13,788 bases of DNA from Oscillospiraceae bacterium (GCA_020025175.1 JAHHSM010000043.1:1-13788), one strand, 5' to 3'. Positions 1 to 6,627 are shown, counted from the first letter of the stretch. Made by a program: numbers and translations. The notes: a model not told the origin generated them from the letters alone.

Positions 1-76
1 GATAAAAGTAGATTTATGTATGTGCTTAGAAAAAGCATATTAAAATGAAATGTATAAAAATAGTGGAGGTAAAACA

Positions 77-745
77 ATGGAAAAATGGAAATGTTCGGTT
101 TGCGGCTATATTCATGAAGGAGAACTTCCGGCAGGTTTTGTATGCCCGGTTTGTAAAAAGGACAGCAGCACTTTCGTAAAAGTGACGGAGCATGCTGCGG
201 CTTCTGCTAAAAATCGGTATGCAGGAACAAAAACGGAGAAAAATTTGTGGGAGGCATTTGCAGGAGAATCTCAGGCACGTAATAAATACACCTATTTTGC
301 TTCTGTTGCAAAAAAGGCAGGATTTGAACAGATTGCAGCACTTTTCCTGCAAACTGCCGAGAATGAGAAGGAACATGCAAAGTTATGGTTTAAGGCTCTT
401 GGTGAACTGGGTGATACAGCTGAAAATCTGCTGCATGCTGCTGAAGGCGAGAGTTATGAGTGGACGGATATGTATGACCGAATGGCGCGTGAGGCTGACG
501 AAGAAGGGTTCCATGATCTTGCTGAACAGTTCCGTGGGGTTGCCGCAATTGAAAAATCGCATGAAGAACGTTATCGTGCACTGCTGAAAAATGTCGAGAC
601 GAAGGCTGTTTTTGAAAAAAGCGGCGTTACCATGTGGGAATGCCGAAACTGTGGTCACCTGGTGATTGCAGTAAAAGCACCTGAAATTTGCCCTGTATGC
701 AAGCATCCACAGGCATTTTTTGAAGTGCGCAAGGAAAACTATTGA
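77..745 (+). CDS. rbr: Rubrerythrin with rubredoxin-like domains at both ends
   Basis: Non-haem diiron peroxidase of the cytoplasm; the family reduces hydrogen peroxide with electrons passed through rubredoxin-type iron centres in anaerobes. The protein is 222 residues. An N-terminal rubredoxin-like knuckle pair (C6, C9, C23, C26) is followed by a four-helix ferritin-like domain (about 50-175) with the diiron pattern E64, E97-x-x-H100, E128, E159-x-x-H162, then a second rubredoxin-like domain (C189, C192, C205, C208). D131 stands where Desulfovibrio rubrerythrin has a second Glu (E97 by family numbering, recalled). The N-terminal rubredoxin position resembles 'reverse' rubrerythrins, but this protein also keeps the classical C-terminal one. 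I chose the ATG at 77 because GGAGGT lies 6 bases upstream; an in-frame ATG at 50 has no comparable site. It is a single gene, convergent with the copper operon. Family assignment is firm; the exact physiological reductant is unknown. Confidence 0.95.
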   Translation: MEKWKCSVCGYIHEGELPAGFVCPVCKKDSSTFVKVTEHAAASAKNRYAGTKTEKNLWEAFAGESQARNKYTYFASVAKKAGFEQIAALFLQTAENEKEHAKLWFKALGELGDTAENLLHAAEGESYEWTDMYDRMAREADEEGFHDLAEQFRGVAAIEKSHEERYRALLKNVETKAVFEKSGVTMWECRNCGHLVIAVKAPEICPVCKHPQAFFEVRKENY

Positions 746-781
746 TTTAGATGGTGAAGGGAAACGCATATATACAAAGTA

Positions 782-815
782 TCGAAAAAGTCCGGCTTAT
801 GCTGGGCTTTTTCGA
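782..815. terminator. Hairpin terminator downstream of rubrerythrin (first of two)
   Basis: A 15-bp stem (782-796 with 801-815, two wobble pairs) closes on a TTAT loop. The right arm contains a T5 run and the left arm an A5 run, so it can work on either strand between the convergent rubrerythrin and copA genes. Confidence 0.7.
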
Positions 816-822
816 CAGACTG

Positions 823-853
823 AAGGACGTATCGAATCGATACGTCCTTTTTA
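823..853 (+). terminator. Rho-independent terminator (second of two)
   Basis: A 12-bp perfect stem (823-834 with 838-849) around a 3-base loop runs straight into a T-rich tract (848-856, TTTTTATTTT-like). This is a strong intrinsic terminator for the rightward rubrerythrin transcript. With the hairpin at 782-815 it forms a double stop. Confidence 0.85.
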
Positions 854-891
854 TTTTGAAGATAAACGCTCTTTTGACAGGAATCAATGGC

Positions 892-1101
892 TTAATCAAT
901 GGAAATAACAGGATAGTCCTGGCCTTCGACGGCAGCTTTCAGAGTTTCATTAGAGATGTCGGACTTCAGGGTAACAACAGCAGTGCCTGCTTCATGGCTG
1001 ACAACAGCGGATTCCACCTGCTCCAGAGCTTCCAGTGCTTTTTGAACACGTGCCTCGCAGTGAGCACACATCATCCCTTCGATATGCATTGTTTTTGTCA
1101 T
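892..1101 (-). CDS. copZ: Possible separate CopZ copper chaperone from an internal in-frame start in copA
   Basis: The last 69 codons of copA could be translated alone as a free copper chaperone. An ATG at 1101 is preceded by a perfect AGGAGG (1110-1115 on the complementary strand) at 8 bases. The product would start MTKTMHIEGMMCAHC, match the usual CopZ length (about 69 residues) and carry C12 and C15 of the Cu(I)-binding loop. The ribosome site is itself read as the codons for His-Gln-Glu-Glu-Lys-Leu in the ATPase linker. What I see is the site, the ATG and the full domain. That a free CopZ is made is inference. The likely history is loss of the stop codon between once-separate copA and copZ genes. 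The alternative is a chance purine-rich linker. Confidence 0.5.
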   Translation of the reverse strand: MTKTMHIEGMMCAHCEARVQKALEALEQVESAVVSHEAGTAVVTLKSDISNETLKAAVEGQDYPVISID

Positions 1102-3411
1102 AAGTTTTTCCTCCTGATGATTTGAATTTATTTTTGTTTTATGGTGGATCTTTCGATCTTTTTTGGGGTTATACAAATCCACAAGGTTGAGCCGCAAAGC
1201 GTTTGTGACAACACAGAAGCTAGACAGGCTCATGGCAGCTGCGCCAAACATGGGGTTGAGCTGCCAGCCAAGAATGGGAATGAAGATACCGGCGGCCAAA
1301 GGAATGCCGATTACATTGTAGAAAAAGGCCCAGAAAAGATTTTCGTGGATGATACGCAGTGTGGAACGGCTCAAACGGATTGCTGCGGGTACATCACTTA
1401 ATTGGCTCTTCATCAAAACAATGTCCGCAGCATCAACTGCCACATCTGTACCTGCACCAATGGCAATACCGATATCGGCGCGGGTGAGGGCAGGCGCGTC
1501 ATTGATGCCGTCACCGACCATTGCGACTTTGCCTTGTGTTTGCAAATGGCGGATAGTAGCTTCCTTACCGTCAGGGAGCACGCCTGCGATCACTTCATCG
1601 ACGCCTGCGAGTTTTCCAATGGCGTTTGCAGTTTTGGGGTTATCGCCAGTCAGCATGACCACGCGAATGCCCATATTTCGCAGTTGATGAATGGCTTGCG
1701 GACTCTCTTCACGGATAACATCCGCTACAGCAATGATACCGCACAATCGGCCGTCATAGGCAAAGAGCAGCGGCGTTTTGCCTTCATCAGCAAGGGTAGA
1801 GGCCTTTGTCTGAATAGCAGCCGACACGGAAATTTGCGACGACATGTAGCTTAAACTTCCACCAATCAGGATCTTCCCATTTAAGGTTGCTGTGAGGCCG
1901 TTGCCGGGAAGAATACGGAAGTGCTCAACTTTTTCAGGTGATAAATTTTGTGTTTTTGCTTCAGACAAAATGGCTTTTGCCAAGGGATGTTCACTTTTGC
2001 ATTCTAAAGATAGTGCCAGCGTGAGCAGAGTTGATTCATTAACGTTGTCGGCGGGAATGATGTCGGTGACGGCTGGGTGACCCTGTGTAACTGTACCGGT
2101 TTTGTCCAATACTACGGTATCAATATTGCCTGCTTTTTCAAGGGATTCTGCGGTTTTGAATAAAATGCCGTTTTTGGCACCTTTACCGCTTCCCACCATG
2201 ATGGCGACAGGGGTTGCAAGACCCAATGCACAAGGACAACTGATGACCAGAACGGAAATGCCTCTTGCAAGAGCAAAACCTGCGGTTTCTCCTAAAAGCA
2301 GCCATACGATGGTAGTAATAACAGAAATTGTAATTACAGCAGGAACGAAAATACCAGATACTTTATCTGCAATCTTTGCAATAGGCGCTTTGGTTGCGGC
2401 AGCATCGCTGACCATTTGGATAATCTGTGACAGGGTGGTGTCCTGTCCAACACGGGTGGCCTCACACTGTAAAAAGCCGGATTGGTTGATTGTGGCGGCA
2501 GATATGGTGTCACCGACAGTTTTATCCACTGGGATACTTTCTCCGGTCAGTGCGCTTTCGTCCACGGCAGCCTGACCTTCTTTTATGATACCATCTACCG
2601 GAATGTGCTCCCCGGGGCGTACCAGAAACAGGTCGCCTTTACGGACTTGCTCAATGGGAACGGAAACTTCTTGCCCATTCCGCACCACTGTGGCCGATTG
2701 GGGTGCTAATTTCATAAGACCTTTCAGTGCATCTGTGGTTTTGCCTTTGGAACGTGCTTCCAACATTTTTCCAACGGTGATCAAAGCCAAAATCATTGCT
2801 GCGGACTCAAAATAGAATTCATGGAGCATGCTGTGCGCTGCTGCAATCTGTCCCAGCGTTTGCAGATGACTCATATAGAACAGGGCAACAGTGCTGTATC
2901 CAAAGGCAGCAGCAGCTCCCATGGCTACAAGCGTATCCATGTTAGGGGAGCGGCGGAGAAGAGCGGTGAAACCACTGATAAAAAACTTTTGGTTGATGAT
3001 CATAATTGATGCTGTGAGTAAAAGCTGCACAAGTCCTTGAGCTACAGGGTTTTGTGCCAATACTTCAGGCAACGGCCATCCCCACATGTGTCCCATAGAA
3101 AAGTACATGAGCACCACCAAAAATGCCAGCGAGGCGATCAGACGTTTTTTTAAAACAGGTGTGTCACGATCCTTTAACAAATCGTCATTATGGATTGTGT
3201 GAGTGGCATCTGCTCCTTTGAGTGAAGCACCATAACCGGCATGTTCGACGGCTTCAATAATATCTGCGGGGGAAATTTCGCCCTCAACACCCATAGAATT
3301 TGTCAGCAGATTGACAGAGCAGCTATCCACTCCGGGCAGTGCTGTTACTGCTTTTTCAATTCTGGCAGAGCAAGCAGCACAGCTCATACCAGTAATATTG
3401 TATTGTGTCAT
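892..3411 (-). CDS. copA: Copper-exporting P1B-type ATPase CopA with fused C-terminal CopZ domain
   Basis: Inner-membrane ATPase that pumps Cu(I) out of the cytoplasm. The 839-residue protein has an N-terminal heavy-metal domain with GMSCAAC (C11, C14), the usual P1B membrane segments, the actuator TGES (289-292), the membrane metal site SCPCALG (C392, C394), the phosphorylated Asp in DKTGT (D436), an SEHPLAKAI motif, the GDGIND hinge, and the last-helix YN and MSLSS motifs of Cu(I) pumps. A hydrophilic, His-containing linker then leads into a second heavy-metal domain (771-839) with GMMCAHC (C782, C785). The ATG at 3411 follows AAAGGAG by a normal distance; an upstream in-frame GTG at 3426 lies within or before that site and is less likely. 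It sits 22 bases after csoR in one operon. The fused C-terminal domain is the odd feature (see the entry at 892-1101). Confidence 0.97.
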   Translation of the reverse strand: MTQYNITGMSCAACSARIEKAVTALPGVDSCSVNLLTNSMGVEGEISPADIIEAVEHAGYGASLKGADATHTIHNDDLLKDRDTPVLKKRLIASLAFLVVLMYFSMGHMWGWPLPEVLAQNPVAQGLVQLLLTASIMIINQKFFISGFTALLRRSPNMDTLVAMGAAAAFGYSTVALFYMSHLQTLGQIAAAHSMLHEFYFESAAMILALITVGKMLEARSKGKTTDALKGLMKLAPQSATVVRNGQEVSVPIEQVRKGDLFLVRPGEHIPVDGIIKEGQAAVDESALTGESIPVDKTVGDTISAATINQSGFLQCEATRVGQDTTLSQIIQMVSDAAATKAPIAKIADKVSGIFVPAVITISVITTIVWLLLGETAGFALARGISVLVISCPCALGLATPVAIMVGSGKGAKNGILFKTAESLEKAGNIDTVVLDKTGTVTQGHPAVTDIIPADNVNESTLLTLALSLECKSEHPLAKAILSEAKTQNLSPEKVEHFRILPGNGLTATLNGKILIGGSLSYMSSQISVSAAIQTKASTLADEGKTPLLFAYDGRLCGIIAVADVIREESPQAIHQLRNMGIRVVMLTGDNPKTANAIGKLAGVDEVIAGVLPDGKEATIRHLQTQGKVAMVGDGINDAPALTRADIGIAIGAGTDVAVDAADIVLMKSQLSDVPAAIRLSRSTLRIIHENLFWAFFYNVIGIPLAAGIFIPILGWQLNPMFGAAAMSLSSFCVVTNALRLNLVDLYNPKKDRKIHHKTKINSNHQEEKLMTKTMHIEGMMCAHCEARVQKALEALEQVESAVVSHEAGTAVVTLKSDISNETLKAAVEGQDYPVISID
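1110..1115 (-). promoter_or_regulatory. Internal Shine-Dalgarno inside copA
   Basis: A perfect AGGAGG on the minus strand, 8 bases before the in-frame ATG at 1101, inside the copA reading frame at the junction between the ATPase and the C-terminal metal-binding domain. It is as strong as the ribosome sites of independent genes in this window, for example feoA2 and the small FeoB-associated gene. Confidence 0.6.
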
Positions 3412-3433
3412 AAGAGCTCCTTTCACCAGATTA

Positions 3434-3730
3434 TTATTTCATCAATTTATACAGCGTATTCAAAAGATCATCAATGACTTCATCATTTCCGTTACGAATG
3501 TCCCTTGCCACACAGCCTCGAATATGGCTGTCCAGCAGCTCGCGATTAAATGCATTGATGGCAGCGCTTGCGGCAGCGCTCTGCATCAGAATATCCGTGC
3601 AGTAGGCATCATTTTCGACCATGCCTTTGATGCCGCGAATCTGTCCCTCTAAACGAGAGAGACGATTGATCAGCTTTTTGCGTTGTTCTTCTGCACGAAC
3701 TGTCTTTTTTTTGTTGCAGCAGTTACTCAT
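3434..3730 (-). CDS. csoR: CsoR-family copper-sensing repressor
   Basis: A 98-residue all-helical DUF156-type repressor that leaves DNA when it binds Cu(I). The Cu-ligand triad is present as C44, H69 and C73 (Cys, then His-x3-Cys), the pattern of copper sensors rather than of RcnR (nickel) or FrmR (formaldehyde). The core stretch INRLSRLEGQIRGIKGMVE is the family signature of the DNA-binding helix. The N-terminus carries an extra Cys pair (C4, C5) of unknown role. The ATG at 3730 is preceded by AGAGGTG at 7 bases. It is the first gene of the operon with copA, and its own promoter overlaps a palindromic operator, so it should be autoregulated and should control copA. Confidence 0.95.
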   Translation of the reverse strand: MSNCCNKKKTVRAEEQRKKLINRLSRLEGQIRGIKGMVENDAYCTDILMQSAAASAAINAFNRELLDSHIRGCVARDIRNGNDEVIDDLLNTLYKLMK

Positions 3731-3747
3731 AAATGCACCTCTTCGAG

Positions 3748-3770
3748 AAAATACCCCTAGGGGGTATTTT
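3748..3770 (-). promoter_or_regulatory. CsoR-type operator
   Basis: A perfect inverted repeat with 10-base arms (AAAATACCCC and GGGGTATTTT) around the spacer TAG. The TACCCC/GGGGTA core matches the GC-tract operators known for CsoR. It lies just downstream of the -10 box and covers the expected transcription start (about 3765), so binding would block initiation. Confidence 0.9.
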
Positions 3771-3771
3771 T

Positions 3772-3800
3772 ATTGTAGTCCACAAACATGAGGTTGTCAA
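3772..3800 (-). promoter_or_regulatory. Housekeeping sigma promoter of csoR-copA
   Basis: On the minus strand, a consensus -35 TTGACA (3795-3800), a 17-base spacer and a -10 TACAAT (3772-3777). The leader to the csoR ATG is about 35 bases and contains the operator. Confidence 0.9.
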
Positions 3801-3825
3801 GGACCTGCGCAAGTGAAAAAGGAAA

Positions 3826-3863
3826 CACCTCACAGGCTTTGATGAAAGAAAACCTGTGAGGTG
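3826..3863 (-). terminator. Terminator of the CmpB-family gene
   Basis: An 11-bp perfect stem, CACCTCACAGG (3826-3836) with CCTGTGAGGTG (3853-3863). On the minus strand it is followed by TTTCCTTTTTC, consistent with ending the leftward transcript of the gene at 3916-4545 before the csoR promoter. A smaller CTTT/AAAG pairing can form inside the 16-base loop. Confidence 0.75.
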
Positions 3864-3915
3864 CTTTTGAAAATATAACGATTATTTATGATCTGGTAAT
3901 ATGGGGAGGGGAGAA

Positions 3916-4545
3916 TTAGGAAATGATTTGAAAAAGTTTAAAGACCAAATCAATCAGCATCATGCTGCCAAGTAATACAAAAGTGAAGTGCAGCTTTTTC
4001 GGGGAAAGCAAAGCGACTATTTTTTCGAACAAAGGTTGAAGTACATATAAGAAAATAATACCGCCGAGTCCGAAACGGATGCTGGGATTCAAGGCAATAC
4101 GCCCTTGGAAATTGAAAGCATACGCTGTATAGTCCCATAGTTTTTCTGTGGTCACCAGTTCCAAGGCATAACTTGTTATCAGTTCGACAACTGTTGCGAT
4201 CATTGCGGCACCGAAAAAAATTACAATGGGAGCGATATTTATTTTTCCAATATAAATACGATTCTTTTTGATTTGATATAGGAATACGATAAAGAGTAGT
4301 GCACCAAAACCATAAACGGGTGTATACGGTCCAAAGAGGAATCCTCTGTTGGAAAATCCCCACTGGTAAATCACCACTTCAAGAAATACTTCATATAACC
4401 AGCCAAATACTGAATACATAAAGAAATAGATAAAGTATTTTTCAAATATCGCTAATCTATGTTTCATATGCAATTTACCTCTCAAATAAAATATAGATGG
4501 AAAAAGTAGAAAAAGTGATGCCAGATATACGATTGGTTCACTCAT
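3916..4545 (-). CDS. CmpB-family membrane protein (putative ABC transporter permease type)
   Basis: A multi-pass membrane protein of 209 residues (183 from the alternative start). It matches the family called 'ABC_trans_CmpB' in Pfam as I recall it. The recognisable blocks are FMYSVFGWLYEVFLE, the NRGFLFGPYTPVYGFGALL signature, an acidic VELITSYALE helix, and WDYTAYAFNFQGRIALNPSIRFG. The transported substrate, if any, is unknown, and no ATP-binding partner lies next to it. Start choice is unsettled. The first ATG (4545) has no clear ribosome site but adds a plausible extra membrane helix. An internal ATG at 4467 (MKHRLAIFEKY) has GAGAGGT 9 bases upstream and gives the length usual for the family. 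The gene stands alone with its own terminator and is divergent from the sigma factor gene. Confidence 0.8.
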   Translation of the reverse strand: MSEPIVYLASLFLLFPSIFYLRGKLHMKHRLAIFEKYFIYFFMYSVFGWLYEVFLEVVIYQWGFSNRGFLFGPYTPVYGFGALLFIVFLYQIKKNRIYIGKINIAPIVIFFGAAMIATVVELITSYALELVTTEKLWDYTAYAFNFQGRIALNPSIRFGLGGIIFLYVLQPLFEKIVALLSPKKLHFTFVLLGSMMLIDLVFKLFQIIS

Positions 4546-4562
4546 TTACATCATAACTGAAG

Positions 4563-4608
4563 AAACGTGTCTCAATATATTAAAAAGATAAGGAAAACGT
4601 GTCACAAT
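4563..4608. repeat. Two direct repeats in the CmpB/sigma-factor divergent region
   Basis: AAACGTGTCTCAAT (4563-4576) and AAACGTGTCACAAT (4595-4608) differ at one of 14 positions. Their starts are 32 bases apart, about three helical turns, which suits a regulator bound twice on the same DNA face. The region serves two divergent genes. The regulator is unknown. Confidence 0.5.
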
Positions 4609-4647
4609 TTTTTGCAAAGCAGGGTCTTACTAAAAGTACAGGGTAGA

Positions 4648-4661
4648 TTGTATAAATACAA
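4648..4661. promoter_or_regulatory. Small inverted repeat upstream of the sigma factor gene
   Basis: TTGTAT and ATACAA arms with a 2-base centre, about 130 bases before the sigma factor start. It contains a TATAAA that could serve as a -10. It may be an operator or a promoter element; the sequence alone does not decide. Confidence 0.3.
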
Positions 4662-4788
4662 GCAGTGTGATACAGTTATATTTAATCAACTAACGACTGT
4701 GACTTTTGGAGCATAAAAAAACTGGTCGGCAGTTTTGAATAAAGTATTCGCATAGAAAAGGATTACCCCAATTGCAAGGAGCGTAACT

Positions 4789-5283
4789 GTGACAGACGAG
4801 AGAGAATATTTTTGTGAGTGCATCCGTGAATGTGAAAAGGGAATGTACGCATTGGCATTTGGAATTCTCAAAAATGAAGAGGATGCAGCGGATATTATGC
4901 AGGAATCGATCATAAAGGCCTATTGTAATTTGGATGCGCTGCGTGATAAAAAGAAATTCCGCCCATGGATCATGTCGATCGTGCATAATACAGCTATAGA
5001 ATTTATAAAAAAGAAAAAACCGATGGTGGATATTGAATCACAGTGGGATTTATCAGAGGAAGACCCGTGTGTAGACGCTGAAACAAAACTGACGGTCTGG
5101 GAGGCGGTGCAAAAATTGAAGCTTCCATATCGAACCATCGTTATTCTTTTTTATTATGAAAATTGCTCTGTTAGGCAGATTGCCAACATCACATCCGCAT
5201 CGGAACCTGCGGTGCGGCAGCAGTTGCTGCGTGCACGGAAGATGTTAGCGAAACTATTAGACAAGGAGGATTTTACTGCATGA
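4789..5283 (+). CDS. sigV: ECF-type RNA polymerase sigma factor (SigV-like by its partner)
   Basis: A 164-residue group 4 sigma factor that redirects RNA polymerase to a stress regulon. Region 2 (about 15-75) shows the ALAFGILKNEEDAADIMQESIIKAY pattern for -10 recognition, and region 4 (about 110-158) carries a helix-turn-helix in SVRQIANITSASEPAVRQQLLRARKML. The two are joined by a short acidic linker, and there is no region 1 or 3, as expected for the class. Translation starts at a GTG (4789) with AAGGAG 7 bases upstream. The gene overlaps the anti-sigma gene by ATGA, so the two should be co-translated. The SigV name rests on the RsiV-like partner, not on the sigma factor itself. Such factors usually activate their own operon, but I could not identify a matching promoter. 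Confidence 0.92.
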   Translation: MTDEREYFCECIRECEKGMYALAFGILKNEEDAADIMQESIIKAYCNLDALRDKKKFRPWIMSIVHNTAIEFIKKKKPMVDIESQWDLSEEDPCVDAETKLTVWEAVQKLKLPYRTIVILFYYENCSVRQIANITSASEPAVRQQLLRARKMLAKLLDKEDFTA

Positions 5284-6167
5284 AAAAATTCGATCGTTAT
5301 GTGCAGGAGCGTATTGCGGAAGAGGATTTGCACATGCTGGATTTTGCGCATGACAAAGTAGAACAAACGCTTGGTATGCTTCCTTTACGGATGACAAAAA
5401 GGAAAAAAGGCTTTATGCATCATGCGGTAAGTATTGCTGCATGTATGGCGCTTGCATTTATTGTATTGCTGCCAAATGTAAGTGTGGCTTATGCTGAAGC
5501 AGTGGACGATATTCCGGTAATTGGCAGCCTTGTTCGAGTATTTACCATTCGAAATTATTTTTATGAAGACGGTCACAGAGAATTACAGGTCAAAGTGCCT
5601 GCTATTGTAGATCCGGATCATGGGGCAGCAGAAGGAATGATCAATCAAAATGTGACCGAATTGACCAATACAGTCATCAATCGGTTTTATAATGAGCTTG
5701 AGATTTCCCAGGGAGATGGATATGGTTCTGTATATGTGGATTATGAGACAGTTATCAATACTCCACAGTGGTTCACGCTCAAGCTCACGGTAAATGAAAT
5801 TGCGGCGAGCAGTAATATGTATGAAAAATATTATCATATTGATCGTACAAATGGCTGTTATGTCACATTTTCTGATTTATTTGAAGAAGAGAACTATGAT
5901 AAGCTGAAAGCAATGATTCTGGATCAAATGAAAGCACAAATGGAAGAAAACGAAAAGACTGTTTACTGGATTGATGATATAACGCAACAAGATGACTTCG
6001 CTGCATTGAGTAACGATCAGAACTTTTATTTTAAAAAGAATGGAAATCTTGTTATTGTGTATGATAAATATGAAATTGCACCGGGATATATGGGTTCCCC
6101 TGCGTTTGAGCTTTCCCCTGAGCAATACGAGCCATATATTTCTGAATATGGTTTAAAAGAGACATGA
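5280..6167 (+). CDS. rsiV: RsiV-like membrane anti-sigma factor (DUF4163/DUF3298 sensor)
   Basis: A single-pass membrane protein of 295 residues that should hold the upstream sigma factor inactive. The cytoplasmic N-terminus (1-45, basic at its end: MTKRKK) precedes one membrane helix (about 48-70), followed by an extracellular domain. The outer part has the PVIGSLVRVFTIRNYF lead-in and the two-part DUF4163/DUF3298 fold (DLFEEENYDKL..., NGNLVIVYDKYEIAPGYMGSPAFEL) known from RsiV and related proteins. In Bacillus and Clostridioides RsiV binds lysozyme and is then cut by signal peptidase and a site-2 protease. A good signal-peptidase site, A70-Y71-A72 before E73, sits at the outer end of the helix, where that cut would fall. 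The start overlaps the sigma stop, with AGGAGG 10 bases upstream. Lysozyme as the ligand is inference from the family. Confidence 0.9.
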   Translation: MKKFDRYVQERIAEEDLHMLDFAHDKVEQTLGMLPLRMTKRKKGFMHHAVSIAACMALAFIVLLPNVSVAYAEAVDDIPVIGSLVRVFTIRNYFYEDGHRELQVKVPAIVDPDHGAAEGMINQNVTELTNTVINRFYNELEISQGDGYGSVYVDYETVINTPQWFTLKLTVNEIAASSNMYEKYYHIDRTNGCYVTFSDLFEEENYDKLKAMILDQMKAQMEENEKTVYWIDDITQQDDFAALSNDQNFYFKKNGNLVIVYDKYEIAPGYMGSPAFELSPEQYEPYISEYGLKET

Positions 6168-6253
6168 CAGTCTGAAATTTTGGGAAAATAATTTGACTGA
6201 TTCTTTTATAAAATATAAAAAAGATTGTCACTTTTTTATGTTCTGTTTCATCT

Positions 6254-6283
6254 AATTAATGAACGGTCAATTAAATTAATGAA
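6254..6283 (+). repeat. Short direct repeats before the lipoprotein gene
   Basis: AATTAATGAA occurs at 6254-6263 and again at 6274-6283, exactly 20 bases apart and just before the ribosome site of the lipoprotein gene. It could be a chance feature of AT-rich DNA or a pair of binding sites. Confidence 0.3.
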
Positions 6284-6297
6284 AAGTGAGGCATGTT

Positions 6298-6627
6298 ATG
6301 AAGCGTTTATTTGCTGTGTTGACAGCACTGACACTGTTCGTTGCTAGTGGCTGCAGTGCTGGAGACGACACAAACCAATCCACAGGCAAGCAGGATAATA
6401 CCAATGGTGCTCAAACCTTGACAGGAACAATGGAAGAAATCAAGGATACCATGTTCATTGTGACGGATGATCAGCAGGAGAGTTATGTATTTACAATTGA
6501 AGAAGAAAAGCCGGAAGGCTGGTCTGAGGTAGCTGTAGGTGATGTCGTTAAAGTTACTTACACAGGTGAAGTGTCCATGGTGGATGCATTCACGGGAACA
6601 GTGATTTCTGTGGAGGTTGTTAAGTAA
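6298..6627 (+). CDS. Small predicted lipoprotein of unknown function
   Basis: A 109-residue secreted protein. The N-terminus MKRLFAVLTALTLFVASGC is a signal peptide ending in a lipobox-like ASGC, which would make the Cys the lipid-anchored first residue, although -3 is Ala rather than the more usual Leu. A short Asn/Gln/Asp-rich linker follows, then a compact beta-rich domain (about 40-109) with the pattern TGTMEEIKDTMFIV...VGDVVKVTYTGEV...GTVISVEVV, resembling a small OB-like barrel. I do not recognise a named family. The ATG at 6298 has GAGG 6 bases upstream; an in-frame GTG at 6286 overlaps that site and is not preferred. It follows rsiV on the same strand after 130 bases, so it may be a target of, or co-transcribed with, the sigma/anti-sigma pair. 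That link is inference. Confidence 0.8.
   Translation: MKRLFAVLTALTLFVASGCSAGDDTNQSTGKQDNTNGAQTLTGTMEEIKDTMFIVTDDQQESYVFTIEEEKPEGWSEVAVGDVVKVTYTGEVSMVDAFTGTVISVEVVK

Noticed and set aside
1..76. PerR or Fur box upstream of rubrerythrin
   Set aside because: The AT-rich segment does not match either consensus; only an imperfect inverted repeat is present.
892..1115. Programmed frameshift making a CopA/CopZ pair as in E. coli
   Set aside because: The C-terminal domain is in the same frame as the ATPase and no slippery run with a stop in the other frame is needed; internal initiation is the simpler idea.
2102..2575. Open frame of 157 codons on the plus strand opposite copA
   Set aside because: It is a mirror of the conserved CopA core; no start signal and no recognisable protein.
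6193..6219. Promoter for the lipoprotein gene (TTGACT and TATAAA)
   Set aside because: The spacer is only 15 bases and the region is very AT-rich, so the match is weak; not listed as a feature.
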